A DNA stretch of 64,000 nucleotides from Flavobacterium okayamense (lineage in GTDB: Bacteria > Bacteroidota > Bacteroidia > Flavobacteriales > Flavobacteriaceae): positions 558,001 to 622,000 of the forward strand of contig NZ_AP024749.1 of NCBI RefSeq assembly GCF_019702945.1, read 5' to 3'. Position 1 is the first letter of the stretch. Every line of letters starts with the position of its first letter. Below, one piece after another: positions 55,074-63,085 of the stretch. A model generated the notes under the pieces. The model saw only the letters and a program-made list of their open reading frames with translations. It was not told where the DNA came from and made no database searches. The translations under genes were made by a program, and so were the position numbers.

Positions 55074-56406
55074 AGAGCTTATTCAAGAACTTGAATTACT
55101 AATTCAAGACAATAAGGAGCAAGATGTTTTACACTTGCTTCAGGATATGCACTATGCTGACGTGGCTGAAATTATGGAAGAACTAAGTGATGAGCATGCT
55201 ATTTATGTTTTCAACACTTTAGATTCTGAAAAAACAGCCGAAATTCTACTTGAACTTGACGATGAAACTCGTGTTAAAATCTTAAAAAGCTTAACTGCTG
55301 CAGAAATTGCCGACGAGCTTGATGAGTTAGATACCGATGATGCTGCCGATATTATTGCCGAACTTCCTCAAGCTAAAAAAGAGCAAGTAATTTCGGAGCT
55401 TGAAGACGTTGAACACGCTAAAGACATTGTTGATTTATTACGTTACGATGAAGATTCTGCGGGTGGTTTAATGGCGAAAGAGTTGGTTAAAGTTAATGAA
55501 AACTGGAATGTTTTAACCTGTGTAAAAGAAATGCGTGCGCAAGCCGAAAATGTTACGCGAGTGCATTCTATTTATGTGGTTGATGATGAAAACCGATTAA
55601 AAGGCCGACTTTCACTTAAAGATTTATTAACGACTTCTACCAAAACACCTATTAGCGAGGTTTATATTCCAAAAGTAGACTATGTTAAAGTTGATACTGA
55701 AAATGTGGAAGTAGCTCGTATTATGCAGAAATATGACTTGGAAGCTATTCCTGTAATCGATGAACTTGGGAGATTAGTGGGTCGTATTACCATTGACGAT
55801 ATCGTAGACGTTATTAAGGAAGAAGCTGATAAAGATTACCAGTTAGCGGCAGGTATCTCACAAGACGTAGAAGCCGATGATAGTATTTTAGAACTAACAA
55901 AAGCACGTTTGCCTTGGTTGGTTTTAGCGCTTTTAGGAAGTTTCATTGCGGTAACAATTGCCAGTAATTTTCAAGAAGCTATAAATAAATTTCCGGTAAT
56001 TTTCTTCTTTACACCACTTATTGCCGCAATGGCAGGAAACGTTGGTGTACAATCTTCAGCTATTATTGTGCAAGGTTTAGCTAATAACACCATAAGCGGT
56101 TCACTTTTTAATCGATTGATAAAAGAATTAAGTCTGAGTTTGCTAAACGGATTAATTTTAGCTGTTATCCTAATTCTTGGAAGTCATTTTATTATAGGAG
56201 TTGATTATGAAGTTGGTGTAACCGTTGCGGTTTCATTAGTAGCTGTAATTATTATAGCTGCGCTTGTAGGGACATTTATTCCAATTATGTTAAATCGTTT
56301 TGGAATTGACCCAGCTTTAGCAACAGGGCCTTTTATTACTACCAGTAATGACATCTTTGGGATTCTAATTTACTTTACAATTGCAAAAGTTATTTTAGGT
56401 TTTTAA
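55054..56406 (+). CDS. mgtE: Magnesium transporter MgtE
   Basis: Mg2+ channel in the inner membrane. The 450 residues follow the family order: an N-terminal superhelical domain rich in acidic residues ([31 protein letters not shown]), two CBS domains near 135-255 that sense Mg2+, a connecting helix, and five membrane helices from about 285 to the end, including [19 protein letters not shown] and the Mg-selective region near [20 protein letters not shown]. The start at 55054 lies inside the rsmA reading frame, indicating translational coupling. Confidence 0.95.
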   Translation: MEFKISRELIQELELLIQDNKEQDVLHLLQDMHYADVAEIMEELSDEHAIYVFNTLDSEKTAEILLELDDETRVKILKSLTAAEIADELDELDTDDAADIIAELPQAKKEQVISELEDVEHAKDIVDLLRYDEDSAGGLMAKELVKVNENWNVLTCVKEMRAQAENVTRVHSIYVVDDENRLKGRLSLKDLLTTSTKTPISEVYIPKVDYVKVDTENVEVARIMQKYDLEAIPVIDELGRLVGRITIDDIVDVIKEEADKDYQLAAGISQDVEADDSILELTKARLPWLVLALLGSFIAVTIASNFQEAINKFPVIFFFTPLIAAMAGNVGVQSSAIIVQGLANNTISGSLFNRLIKELSLSLLNGLILAVILILGSHFIIGVDYEVGVTVAVSLVAVIIIAALVGTFIPIMLNRFGIDPALATGPFITTSNDIFGILIYFTIAKVILGF

Positions 56407-56476
56407 TTTCCTTTTTTAGCTAAAACTTTAACAAAATATACAGAAAATCTGTATCCCAATTAAGCTTTGTTTAGTT

Positions 56477-56484
56477 TATTTTTG
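56477..56484 (+). promoter_or_regulatory. Possible -7 promoter box of the interrupted lipoprotein gene
   Basis: TATTTTTG, about 80 bases before the ATG at 56565. A 7-bp hairpin, ATACAGA/TCTGTAT, at 56438-56454 precedes it after mgtE but has no T-tract. Confidence 0.35.
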
Positions 56485-56564
56485 TTGTTTCCCAACCTTT
56501 TGGTCCCAAATCTACTCATATTATAATGTACAACTAATTTATTAATTTAATAAACAATCAATTT

Positions 56565-58280
56565 ATGAGTAATTATTTTAAAATTTTAATCGGTTTTCTT
56601 TTATTGTCTTTTGTTTTTATGTCCTGTGAAAATGATATTGACCATCATGATCATTCACACGATTTTCAAAAGCAAAATATTAAAGTTGTCAAGTTCAATA
56701 ATATCAAAGATAATGGTGTTAAAGAAAGACTTCAAAATCCTAAATTAAATAAAAATGTCAATTGAAGAACAGTTTTTGACTCAATTAACAATTTTACTAT
56801 TGATTTAGATAAAGGTGTTTTAATTGAAAAAGAAGGGTATGATAGTTATACCTTCAATATAATTAGAGAAGATAGTTTAAGCAACTATTTAGAAAATCTA
56901 GTAATAGGTGTATATCCAAATAATGAATATAAAACCTTTTTATACAGATACGAAGTAACTCCAGCTGAAAGAGAAATGATTAAGAATTTTCAATTTGTAG
57001 ATGTAACACAAAAATTAAATATTTATGTTATTGAAAACACTTCAATTATTTCAGAAATGTCAAATAAGGAATTATATGAACCATGTTATGAAACGGTAAT
57101 TACACAAGTGCCTTCTTATTATGTTTGTCCAGAAGGAAACCATGATATTACAAATTATAGTGCGTGTCCTTATTATCAAGATGGTAGTGCAACAATAAGG
57201 GAAGGTTATTTTACAATAAGTACTTCAATTGTTTCTTGTAATGATACAGGTGGTAGTGATACAGGTAATAATGATTCTACTGCAAGTGGAGATACGGGAA
57301 CAAATTCAACTTCAGATGGCTCTTCAAATACATCTTCAGGGAGTAATACCAACAACGAAATTACAACCTTGCCTTATGAACCATGTACTGATTGTTTAGA
57401 ACTGACTGAAGATTTAATTAATTTTATTGCTGAATTTGATAGTATTCAATCAAATTATTGGGATTTACTAACAGATAGAGACAAAAAGAGAATTGTAAGT
57501 TTTTTGTTTAGTGAAAATTATTCTGAAGAAGCAAAAAGTTTTTCTAAAGAAGCAATTTTAGCAATTGCAACAGGTGGAGAAGTTGATTTTGCGTTGAATA
57601 TTATATATACTATTAATAAACCCTGTCAAAAAGAAATAGTTAAAAAAATAATGTCCGTTTCTTCCCCTTTAACTAACTTAATTAAAAATACATTTAATAC
57701 TTCAGAAAATATCAATGTAAAGTTTTGGAATGGAGATATTTCTTCATATAATTCAAACACTAATGCATATACAAGCCCTATATATAATGGAAATTCAAGT
57801 AATTATATTATTAATATAGGCTTTGATGATGCTTTTTTAGATAATTCTACAGATTTAGCAATAGTTGCAGTAACTTTACATGAATTAACTCATGCATACT
57901 TTATTAGTCAATATTTGCAAGGTAATTTAAATGCTAATGATTCAGATTATGAAAATTTATTGAATGCTTTTATTGCATTTTATGAAAATGTTTCTCCAGA
58001 TACCGCAGAACCTTTGGACAATGAAATTCATAATGCTATGAACAATTATATAGATCAAATAGCAAATGGAATTTACAATTATTCCCAACAACAAAATATT
58101 GAGAATGTAAGTGTTGATTACTGCATTTTTCTTGCATGGGGAACAATGCATAGTACCGATTTATTTGAAGAAATGTTAACACCAAGTCAACAAGCACTAG
58201 CTAATAATATATTCCTAACCGAACAAAACAATCAAGTTTATGATAATGCAATACCAGTCAAAGGAACGCCTTGCGAGTAA
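56565..58280 (+). pseudogene. Putative zincin-like lipoprotein gene interrupted by one in-frame TGA
   Basis: The frame opens with a lipoprotein signal (FLLLSFVFMSC) and a His-rich stretch (DHHDHSHD), meets TGA at 56763-56765, and continues in the same frame without other stops to 58280. The sequence after the stop (RTVFDSINNFTIDLDKG) continues the protein naturally, with no start codon until the ATG at 56976, so a single nonsense change in a gene of about 571 codons is the simplest reading. The downstream part has a Cys-rich segment, a Ser/Thr/Asn/Gly-rich linker and a C-terminal domain with HELTH (VAVTLHELTHAYF). It resembles a Bacteroidetes lipoprotein family I recall, of unknown function. 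Sequencing error or readthrough are alternatives. Confidence 0.65.
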
Positions 58281-58869
58281 TTTTCTAAAAATTATTCGAT
58301 TTTTTACTATAATGATTCTTTTTTTTTCTTGTAATAGAAACTTTGTTAAAAATTCAAATCAAGACGATTATTTAATTGCAAATGATATATTAAAAAATAG
58401 AGTATTTAAAAAAATGAAGGAACTCAATTTATATTCCAAAAATAATAATGAATATGTAATATCTGTTTTTGAAAAATTAAATGATTTTTCAAAAAATGAA
58501 AACACCATAAAATCTGACAGTATAAAAGCGGTCATAGGTGTTCAAAATGTAAAAGATTCAATAATTGAGAAAATTTTTAATGCAAAGGACTATAAATTTT
58601 TAATATCTCAAAAATCAAATTCAAAATGGATAAACAAATATATAAATACCGAAAAAATCAAAACTTCTGATATTCTAAAAAATTCAATTTACATTTCCAA
58701 ACCAATTTATACCAAAGACAAAGAGATTGCTATAATACAAACTGAAACATCAACTCAAAGTTCAATACTAATTTATATAAACAAAAATAATACTTGGCAT
58801 TTTTATAAATTAATCTCACCAAGATTTAAGCAACCTAAGGCTGAATATATTAAAAACAAGATTAATTAG
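58240..58869 (+). CDS. Small predicted lipoprotein of unknown function
   Basis: A 209-residue protein not recognised. A hydrophobic stretch ends in a lipobox-like FFSC (Cys near residue 31), so it is probably lipid-anchored. The start is uncertain: ATG at 58240 or 58246 lies inside the end of the preceding gene, while ATG at 58312 leaves too short a signal. The mature part is lysine-, asparagine- and serine-rich, with a beta-type C-terminal half (KEIAIIQTETSTQSSILIYI, NTWHFYKLISP). The overlap with the HELTH gene suggests a functional link, perhaps as a partner or inhibitor; this is inference. Confidence 0.6.
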   Translation: MIMQYQSKERLASNFLKIIRFFTIMILFFSCNRNFVKNSNQDDYLIANDILKNRVFKKMKELNLYSKNNNEYVISVFEKLNDFSKNENTIKSDSIKAVIGVQNVKDSIIEKIFNAKDYKFLISQKSNSKWINKYINTEKIKTSDILKNSIYISKPIYTKDKEIAIIQTETSTQSSILIYINKNNTWHFYKLISPRFKQPKAEYIKNKIN

Positions 58870-59053
58870 TAAAAAACCCGATCACGCAGATTTTTAATCT
58901 GCGCGAGTCTAAGTTGAATTTGCACGGAAAACATTTCCGCGCCATCGGATAAATTTGGAGAACATTTAAGAACCATAACATTACCTACTGGTGCAACTAG
59001 ACAAACAACAACAAATAGTAGTGCTTCTTCTAACGTAAAAACCTGTTTTTAAA
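58870..59053 (+). other. G+C-richer non-coding remnant with a hairpin
   Basis: Between two very A+T-rich genes lies a segment with visibly higher G+C. It contains a perfect 8-bp hairpin, CGCAGATT/AATCTGCG (58885-58892 with 58896-58903), then a stretch ending near CGCGCCATCGGATAAATTTGG. From about 58972 one frame reads TITLPTGATRQTTTNSS and ends KTCF before a TAA at 59049-59051, looking like the tail of a lost gene. Stops upstream exclude an intact gene. It resembles DNA left beside repeat-rich or Rhs-type genes, but I cannot prove that. Confidence 0.4.
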
Positions 59054-59455
59054 ATGAAATATTTGAATTTTTTTAAAATAATTTTAGTTTTATTGTTTCT
59101 TTTTATTTTATTACCAAATAATAAAGCAATTATTCCAAACATTTTAATGTTATTATCCTCTTCAATGATGTTAACAGGAGAAAATTTAAGTATGTTTGAA
59201 GTTAGTATGTCTGTTTTGAGTGTTTTATCGTTAATGTCTATTTTTTTAATTTTTTTAAAAAATAAATTTTTAACCCTTTTTGGAATTTTATTTTTCTGGT
59301 TATGGATTTTTTATTTTTTTTTAAATTATGATAGTAATAGATTTATAAAATTTTCTATTCTTTCATATATAAGTTTGGGGATGTTTTTAATTTTGAGTGT
59401 ATTTATAGTTAAAAGCATTTTTGATAAAAAAAATAAAGCTGGATCTAAAATTTGA
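59054..59455 (+). CDS. Small four-helix membrane protein of unknown function
   Basis: A 133-residue hydrophobic protein with about four membrane segments, near residues 5-22, 25-42, 48-75 and 76-122, and a short lysine-rich cytoplasmic tail (KKNKAGSKI). I recognise no family. Its stop overlaps the start of the next gene by four bases (ATGA), so the three small genes to 60350 form one operon. Strong A+T bias. Confidence 0.65.
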   Translation: MKYLNFFKIILVLLFLFILLPNNKAIIPNILMLLSSSMMLTGENLSMFEVSMSVLSVLSLMSIFLIFLKNKFLTLFGILFFWLWIFYFFLNYDSNRFIKFSILSYISLGMFLILSVFIVKSIFDKKNKAGSKI

Positions 59456-59922
59456 TGAAGATTTTTATTAAACTAATTGTTTTTTTGATGTTTTGTTTTT
59501 CTTTTGGACAAAAGAATACAAATAAAATAAAAGTGTATGTAAAATTAGAAATTGATGACACTTGTTTTAGAAAGCAAAAATTTTTTTCAGAAGAAGAACA
59601 AGGAATTATATTTAATAATCAATGCAAATCAGGTGATAGTTTTTTGTTTAAAAAAACTAGTACTTCAGATACAATTTGCATAACTAAATTGAAAAAATAT
59701 AAAATTTCTTCAAGCGCAAAAATAAAGGAAATTGAGAAAAAGTGGAGAAAAGATAAATTTACTGAAGTTCAACAAAAGAATAAAAGAGAAGGAAGGCTCA
59801 CTTTACCTTATCATACCTTTGATAAAAATTATATATTTGAAACCTACTTAATTGAAAAAATTTCAGATGATAAATTTGTCGTTTATCCTGTTATTTGGAG
59901 AGGTCAAAATGTTAAACAATGA
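59452..59922 (+). CDS. Secreted protein of unknown function
   Basis: A 156-residue protein with a clear signal peptide (about 1-18, MKIFIKLIVFLMFCFSFGQ). The mature part is basic with a few cysteines (DDTCFRKQKFF, NNQCKSG, DTICITK) and two aromatic-rich beta segments at the end (YIFETYLIEKI, KFVVYPVIWRG). No family recognised. Second gene of the three-gene cassette, with ATGA overlaps at both ends. Confidence 0.65.
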   Translation: MMKIFIKLIVFLMFCFSFGQKNTNKIKVYVKLEIDDTCFRKQKFFSEEEQGIIFNNQCKSGDSFLFKKTSTSDTICITKLKKYKISSSAKIKEIEKKWRKDKFTEVQQKNKREGRLTLPYHTFDKNYIFETYLIEKISDDKFVVYPVIWRGQNVKQ

Positions 59923-60350
59923 AAAATTCAATTTTAATATTTATCTCATTTTTGTTTTTTACAAATTTTTTATTATCACAGGAAAATACTTATTTTCTTA
60001 AAATGGATGAAAATTTCAAAATTATAAAATCTGAAGATGGTAAAAAAGTTTTACAAGCCTCACTTTATGTTGAAAACGGAACAAATTTTGACGTTTATTA
60101 TTTCATACTTGAAGATTCAAATTTTGTTGAGTTTAAAGAAAATGGAGAAGAATTGAATTTTAAAGGTGCTAAAATAATAGATAAAACTTTTTATAGTAAA
60201 ATGTCTCCTTGTGAACTTCACTATTTTCTTAGTTCTAATAGAAATTTATATTTAGTTAAAGAAAGTGATAATAAATTTTTTGGCTGGTATTTGTTTTATC
60301 AATATACTTCCAAAAACACGATAATATCTGTTCAGACTACAAGAATTTAG
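59919..60350 (+). CDS. Secreted protein of unknown function
   Basis: A 143-residue protein with a signal peptide (about 1-20, ending FLLSQ). The mature part is beta-rich with many aromatic residues (FDVYYFILEDSNFVEF, LHYFLSSNRNLYLV, FFGWYLFYQYTS). Third gene of the cassette, overlapping its predecessor by four bases. No catalytic motif is visible. Confidence 0.65.
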   Translation: MKNSILIFISFLFFTNFLLSQENTYFLKMDENFKIIKSEDGKKVLQASLYVENGTNFDVYYFILEDSNFVEFKENGEELNFKGAKIIDKTFYSKMSPCELHYFLSSNRNLYLVKESDNKFFGWYLFYQYTSKNTIISVQTTRI

Positions 60351-60361
60351 TGTTTTATTAC

Positions 60362-60391
60362 TATCACGATTTATTCGGGATATTTTATTTT
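60362..60391 (+). terminator. Terminator of the three-gene cassette
   Basis: Stem TATCACGA/TCGGGATA (60362-60369 with 60375-60382) with one mismatch, followed by TTTTATTTT. Confidence 0.5.
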
Positions 60392-60392
60392 G

Positions 60393-60400
60393 TAAATTTG
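60393..60400 (+). promoter_or_regulatory. -7 promoter box of the aldo/keto reductase gene
   Basis: TAAATTTG lies 19 bases before the ATG at 60420. Confidence 0.45.
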
Positions 60401-60419
60401 AAACTTCAAAATTTACACC

Positions 60420-61454
60420 ATGCAATACACGTTTTTACCCAATACCCAATTAAAAGTTAGTACGATTTGTTTAGGTACCATGACTTTTGGTAACCAAAAC
60501 ACCGAAGATGAAGCACACCAACAATTAGATTATGCTATAGACAGAGGCATTAATTTTATCGATACTGCTGAAATGTATCCAATAGGTGGAAATGCTCAAA
60601 TTTTTGGAAGTACAGAGAGGCATATTGGAAGTTGGATAAAAAAAACAGGGAACCGTGATAAAATTGTTTTGGCTACTAAAATTGCGGGTCCAAATCGTGG
60701 GATGGAATATATTCGTCAGCCTTTAGATTTTTCTAAAAAGAGTATTACTGAAGCGGTAGAATTGAGTTTAAAAAACTTACAAACTGATTATATTGATTTG
60801 TACCAAATGCACTGGCCAGAACGGGTAATGAATATGTTTCAAAAACGTGGTGTGCAAGAATTAGATACACAATGGGAAGACAATATAGTTGACGTTTTAC
60901 AAGTTTTTGATGGATTAATTAAAGATGGAAAAATTAAGCATATTGGAGTTTCTAACGAAAATCCTTGGGGCGTTATGAAGTTTTTAATGGAAAGCGAAAA
61001 ACATGGTTTACCAAGAATTGCTACCATCCAAAATCCTTATTCATTATTAAATCGCTTATATGAAGTAGGTTTATCTGAAATTACAATGCGAGAAAATGTT
61101 GGTTTATTGGCTTATTCGCCACTTGGTTTTGGTGTTTTAACAGGTAAACATTTAAACGGATTTGAAAAAAACTCACGTTTAGATTTATTTCGAAACTTTG
61201 TTCGCTATACCAATGATAATTGTACAAAAGCAACCAAACTTTATAAAGATTTAGCCGAAGCGAATGGTTTATCGATTACAGAAATGGCCATTGCTTTTGT
61301 GAACCAACAACAATTTGTGACATCGACCATCATTGGAGCAACTTCAATGGAACAATTAAAAGAAAATATTGATGCATTTTCAGTTCAATTGTCACCTGAA
61401 ATTATTCAGGAAATAGAAAAAATTCAAGAATTAATTCCAAATCCAGCACCGTAA
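60420..61454 (+). CDS. Aldo/keto reductase (Tas-like)
   Basis: NADP(H)-dependent oxidoreductase with a TIM-barrel fold. The 344 residues contain the catalytic tetrad: Asp and Tyr in FIDTAEMYPIGG, Lys in VLATKIAG and His in YQMHWPER. Cofactor-binding segments are ISNENPWG, AYSPLGFGVLTGK and STIIGATSMEQLKENI. The length and the MYPIGG sequence match the Tas subgroup. Its stop overlaps the start of the hydrolase gene by one base, so the two are translated together. Natural substrate unknown. Confidence 0.93.
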   Translation: MQYTFLPNTQLKVSTICLGTMTFGNQNTEDEAHQQLDYAIDRGINFIDTAEMYPIGGNAQIFGSTERHIGSWIKKTGNRDKIVLATKIAGPNRGMEYIRQPLDFSKKSITEAVELSLKNLQTDYIDLYQMHWPERVMNMFQKRGVQELDTQWEDNIVDVLQVFDGLIKDGKIKHIGVSNENPWGVMKFLMESEKHGLPRIATIQNPYSLLNRLYEVGLSEITMRENVGLLAYSPLGFGVLTGKHLNGFEKNSRLDLFRNFVRYTNDNCTKATKLYKDLAEANGLSITEMAIAFVNQQQFVTSTIIGATSMEQLKENIDAFSVQLSPEIIQEIEKIQELIPNPAP

Positions 61455-62236
61455 TGAAGTTTACGCATTACAAAAATGCTGAAATTGCATATTCAGATGA
61501 AGGAACAGGAAAAGTTGTGGTGCTTTTACACGGCTTTTTGGAAAACAGCAAGATGTGGCAATTTCTTCAACCTGAATTAGTAAAACAATATCGTGTAGTT
61601 TGCATTGATTTATTGGGACATGGAAAAAGTGAAAGCATAGGTTATGTTCATACTATGGAAGAAATGGCTGATGCTGTTTATGAAGTACTAACACATTTAC
61701 AAATTGAAAAAGCTACTTTCATTGGTCATTCTATGGGCGGTTATGTTAGTTTAGCCTTTGCCGATTTATACCCTGAACATATAAATGGGCTTGTTTTACT
61801 TAATTCTACATCCTTTGCAGATAGTGATGAGCGTAAGGCAAATCGCGATAGAGCAATTAAAGCAGTCAAACATAATTACAAAGCTGCGATAAGCATGTCG
61901 ATTGCAAATCTATTTAGTGAAGAAAACCGAGATAAACTTATTGATGAAATCAATTGGGCAAGAGAAGAAGCGCTAAAAACCCCATTACAAGGTATTGTAG
62001 CGGCACAAGAAGGAATGAAACTAAGAAAAGACAGAGAAAGGCTGCTTCATAATACTTCGTTCTCTAAATTGCTTATTTTAGGCCAAAAAGATCCTGTTTT
62101 AAATTACGAAGAAAATGTTACGCAAATAAATGACACTAATGTTCAACTAGAGACTTTAGCAGATGGACATATGAGTCATTTAGAAAACAAAAAAGAACTT
62201 GAAGTTATACTACTAAACTTTCTTCAATCTATTTAA
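61454..62236 (+). CDS. Alpha/beta hydrolase
   Basis: A 260-residue cytoplasmic hydrolase of the alpha/beta fold. The oxyanion motif is VVLLHGFLENSKMW, the nucleophile elbow GHSMGGY gives Ser93, the acid is Asp213 in ILGQKDPVLNY, and the base is His239 in ADGHMSHLEN. It is coupled to the aldo/keto reductase gene and converges with the MscS gene, overlapping it by four bases. It may be an esterase, lipase or C-C hydrolase; sequence alone does not decide. Confidence 0.92.
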   Translation: MKFTHYKNAEIAYSDEGTGKVVVLLHGFLENSKMWQFLQPELVKQYRVVCIDLLGHGKSESIGYVHTMEEMADAVYEVLTHLQIEKATFIGHSMGGYVSLAFADLYPEHINGLVLLNSTSFADSDERKANRDRAIKAVKHNYKAAISMSIANLFSEENRDKLIDEINWAREEALKTPLQGIVAAQEGMKLRKDRERLLHNTSFSKLLILGQKDPVLNYEENVTQINDTNVQLETLADGHMSHLENKKELEVILLNFLQSI

Positions 62237-63075
62237 CCATTGTATTGTTTAATTTCAACAATATCTGACGGTAAACTAAAGCCTTCTTTTACTAATTTTT
62301 CTAATACTTGTTTCATAACTTCGGTTCTAATTCCAGAATGGTAGGTTTTAGAAGTAGAGCTAAAAGTGTCAATCCAAAATAGCACTTTCAAGTTTATTGT
62401 ACTCGTTGCAAATTCGTCTAATGCAACTGTAGGCTTTTTTTCACCATCAATAACACCCTCAACACTTTTTACAGTTTCTAAAATAACATTAATTGCTTTA
62501 GATATATTACTGCCATAATCTAAACCAATTAAAAAATCGTATCGTAAAAAACCATCAATAGTAAAATTAAACAAGGGGTTTTTTAAAATTTGCCCATTGG
62601 GTATAAACACATCTTTCCCGTCAAGTGTTTTAATTCTAGTTTCTCGAACCGATAAATCTACAACATATCCTGTTATACCATTCGACTCTATTAAATCATT
62701 AATTTTAAACGGACTTTTAAAGGCCAGGATAATCCCCGCTAAAAAATTTTCTCCAATATCTTTAAATGCAAATCCAATAACAAAAGTTAAAATACCAGCA
62801 CCTGCAAGTATGTTTGAAGTTAAGTCTTTAAACCCAATTATTCTAAGAAAAATCACCAAAGAAATTAACTTTATAGAGATACTAACGATTTGAGAAATTA
62901 AAGTTTTTGTTAATGCCGCTTCTGGTTTATTTTTTATTCTATTTTCAATTAAAACTTTCACTTTATTAGCAATAAAAAAACCCACAACTAGTATAATTAT
63001 CCCTATTACAATTGATGTAAGATTGTTTTCAATTTTTGAAAAAATTTCGATAAAACTTTCTTTTAAATTTACCAT
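62233..63075 (-). CDS. MscS family mechanosensitive ion channel
   Basis: A small-conductance channel that opens under membrane tension during osmotic downshock. The 280 residues have three N-terminal membrane helices (about 19-38, 63-83 and 88-115). The pore helix is the glycine- and alanine-rich ILAGAGILTFVIGFAF, followed by GENFLAGIILAFKSPFKINDLIE and a beta-domain with ETRIKTLDGKDVFIPNGQI. It has the minimal MscS architecture. It lies 10 bases downstream of the nuclease gene and overlaps the convergent hydrolase gene by four bases. Confidence 0.93.
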   Translation of the reverse strand: MVNLKESFIEIFSKIENNLTSIVIGIIILVVGFFIANKVKVLIENRIKNKPEAALTKTLISQIVSISIKLISLVIFLRIIGFKDLTSNILAGAGILTFVIGFAFKDIGENFLAGIILAFKSPFKINDLIESNGITGYVVDLSVRETRIKTLDGKDVFIPNGQILKNPLFNFTIDGFLRYDFLIGLDYGSNISKAINVILETVKSVEGVIDGEKKPTVALDEFATSTINLKVLFWIDTFSSTSKTYHSGIRTEVMKQVLEKLVKEGFSLPSDIVEIKQYNG

Positions 63076-63085
63076 TGTATTTGCT

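Noticed and set aside
56976-58280. The downstream open frame as an independent gene starting at 56976
   Set aside because: It has no export signal although its content is surface-like, and the same frame continues upstream to the TGA with good protein-like sequence, so it is treated as part of one interrupted gene.
58885-58903. The hairpin after the small lipoprotein gene as a rho-independent terminator
   Set aside because: The stem is perfect, but no T-run follows on the plus strand; it is left as part of the remnant.
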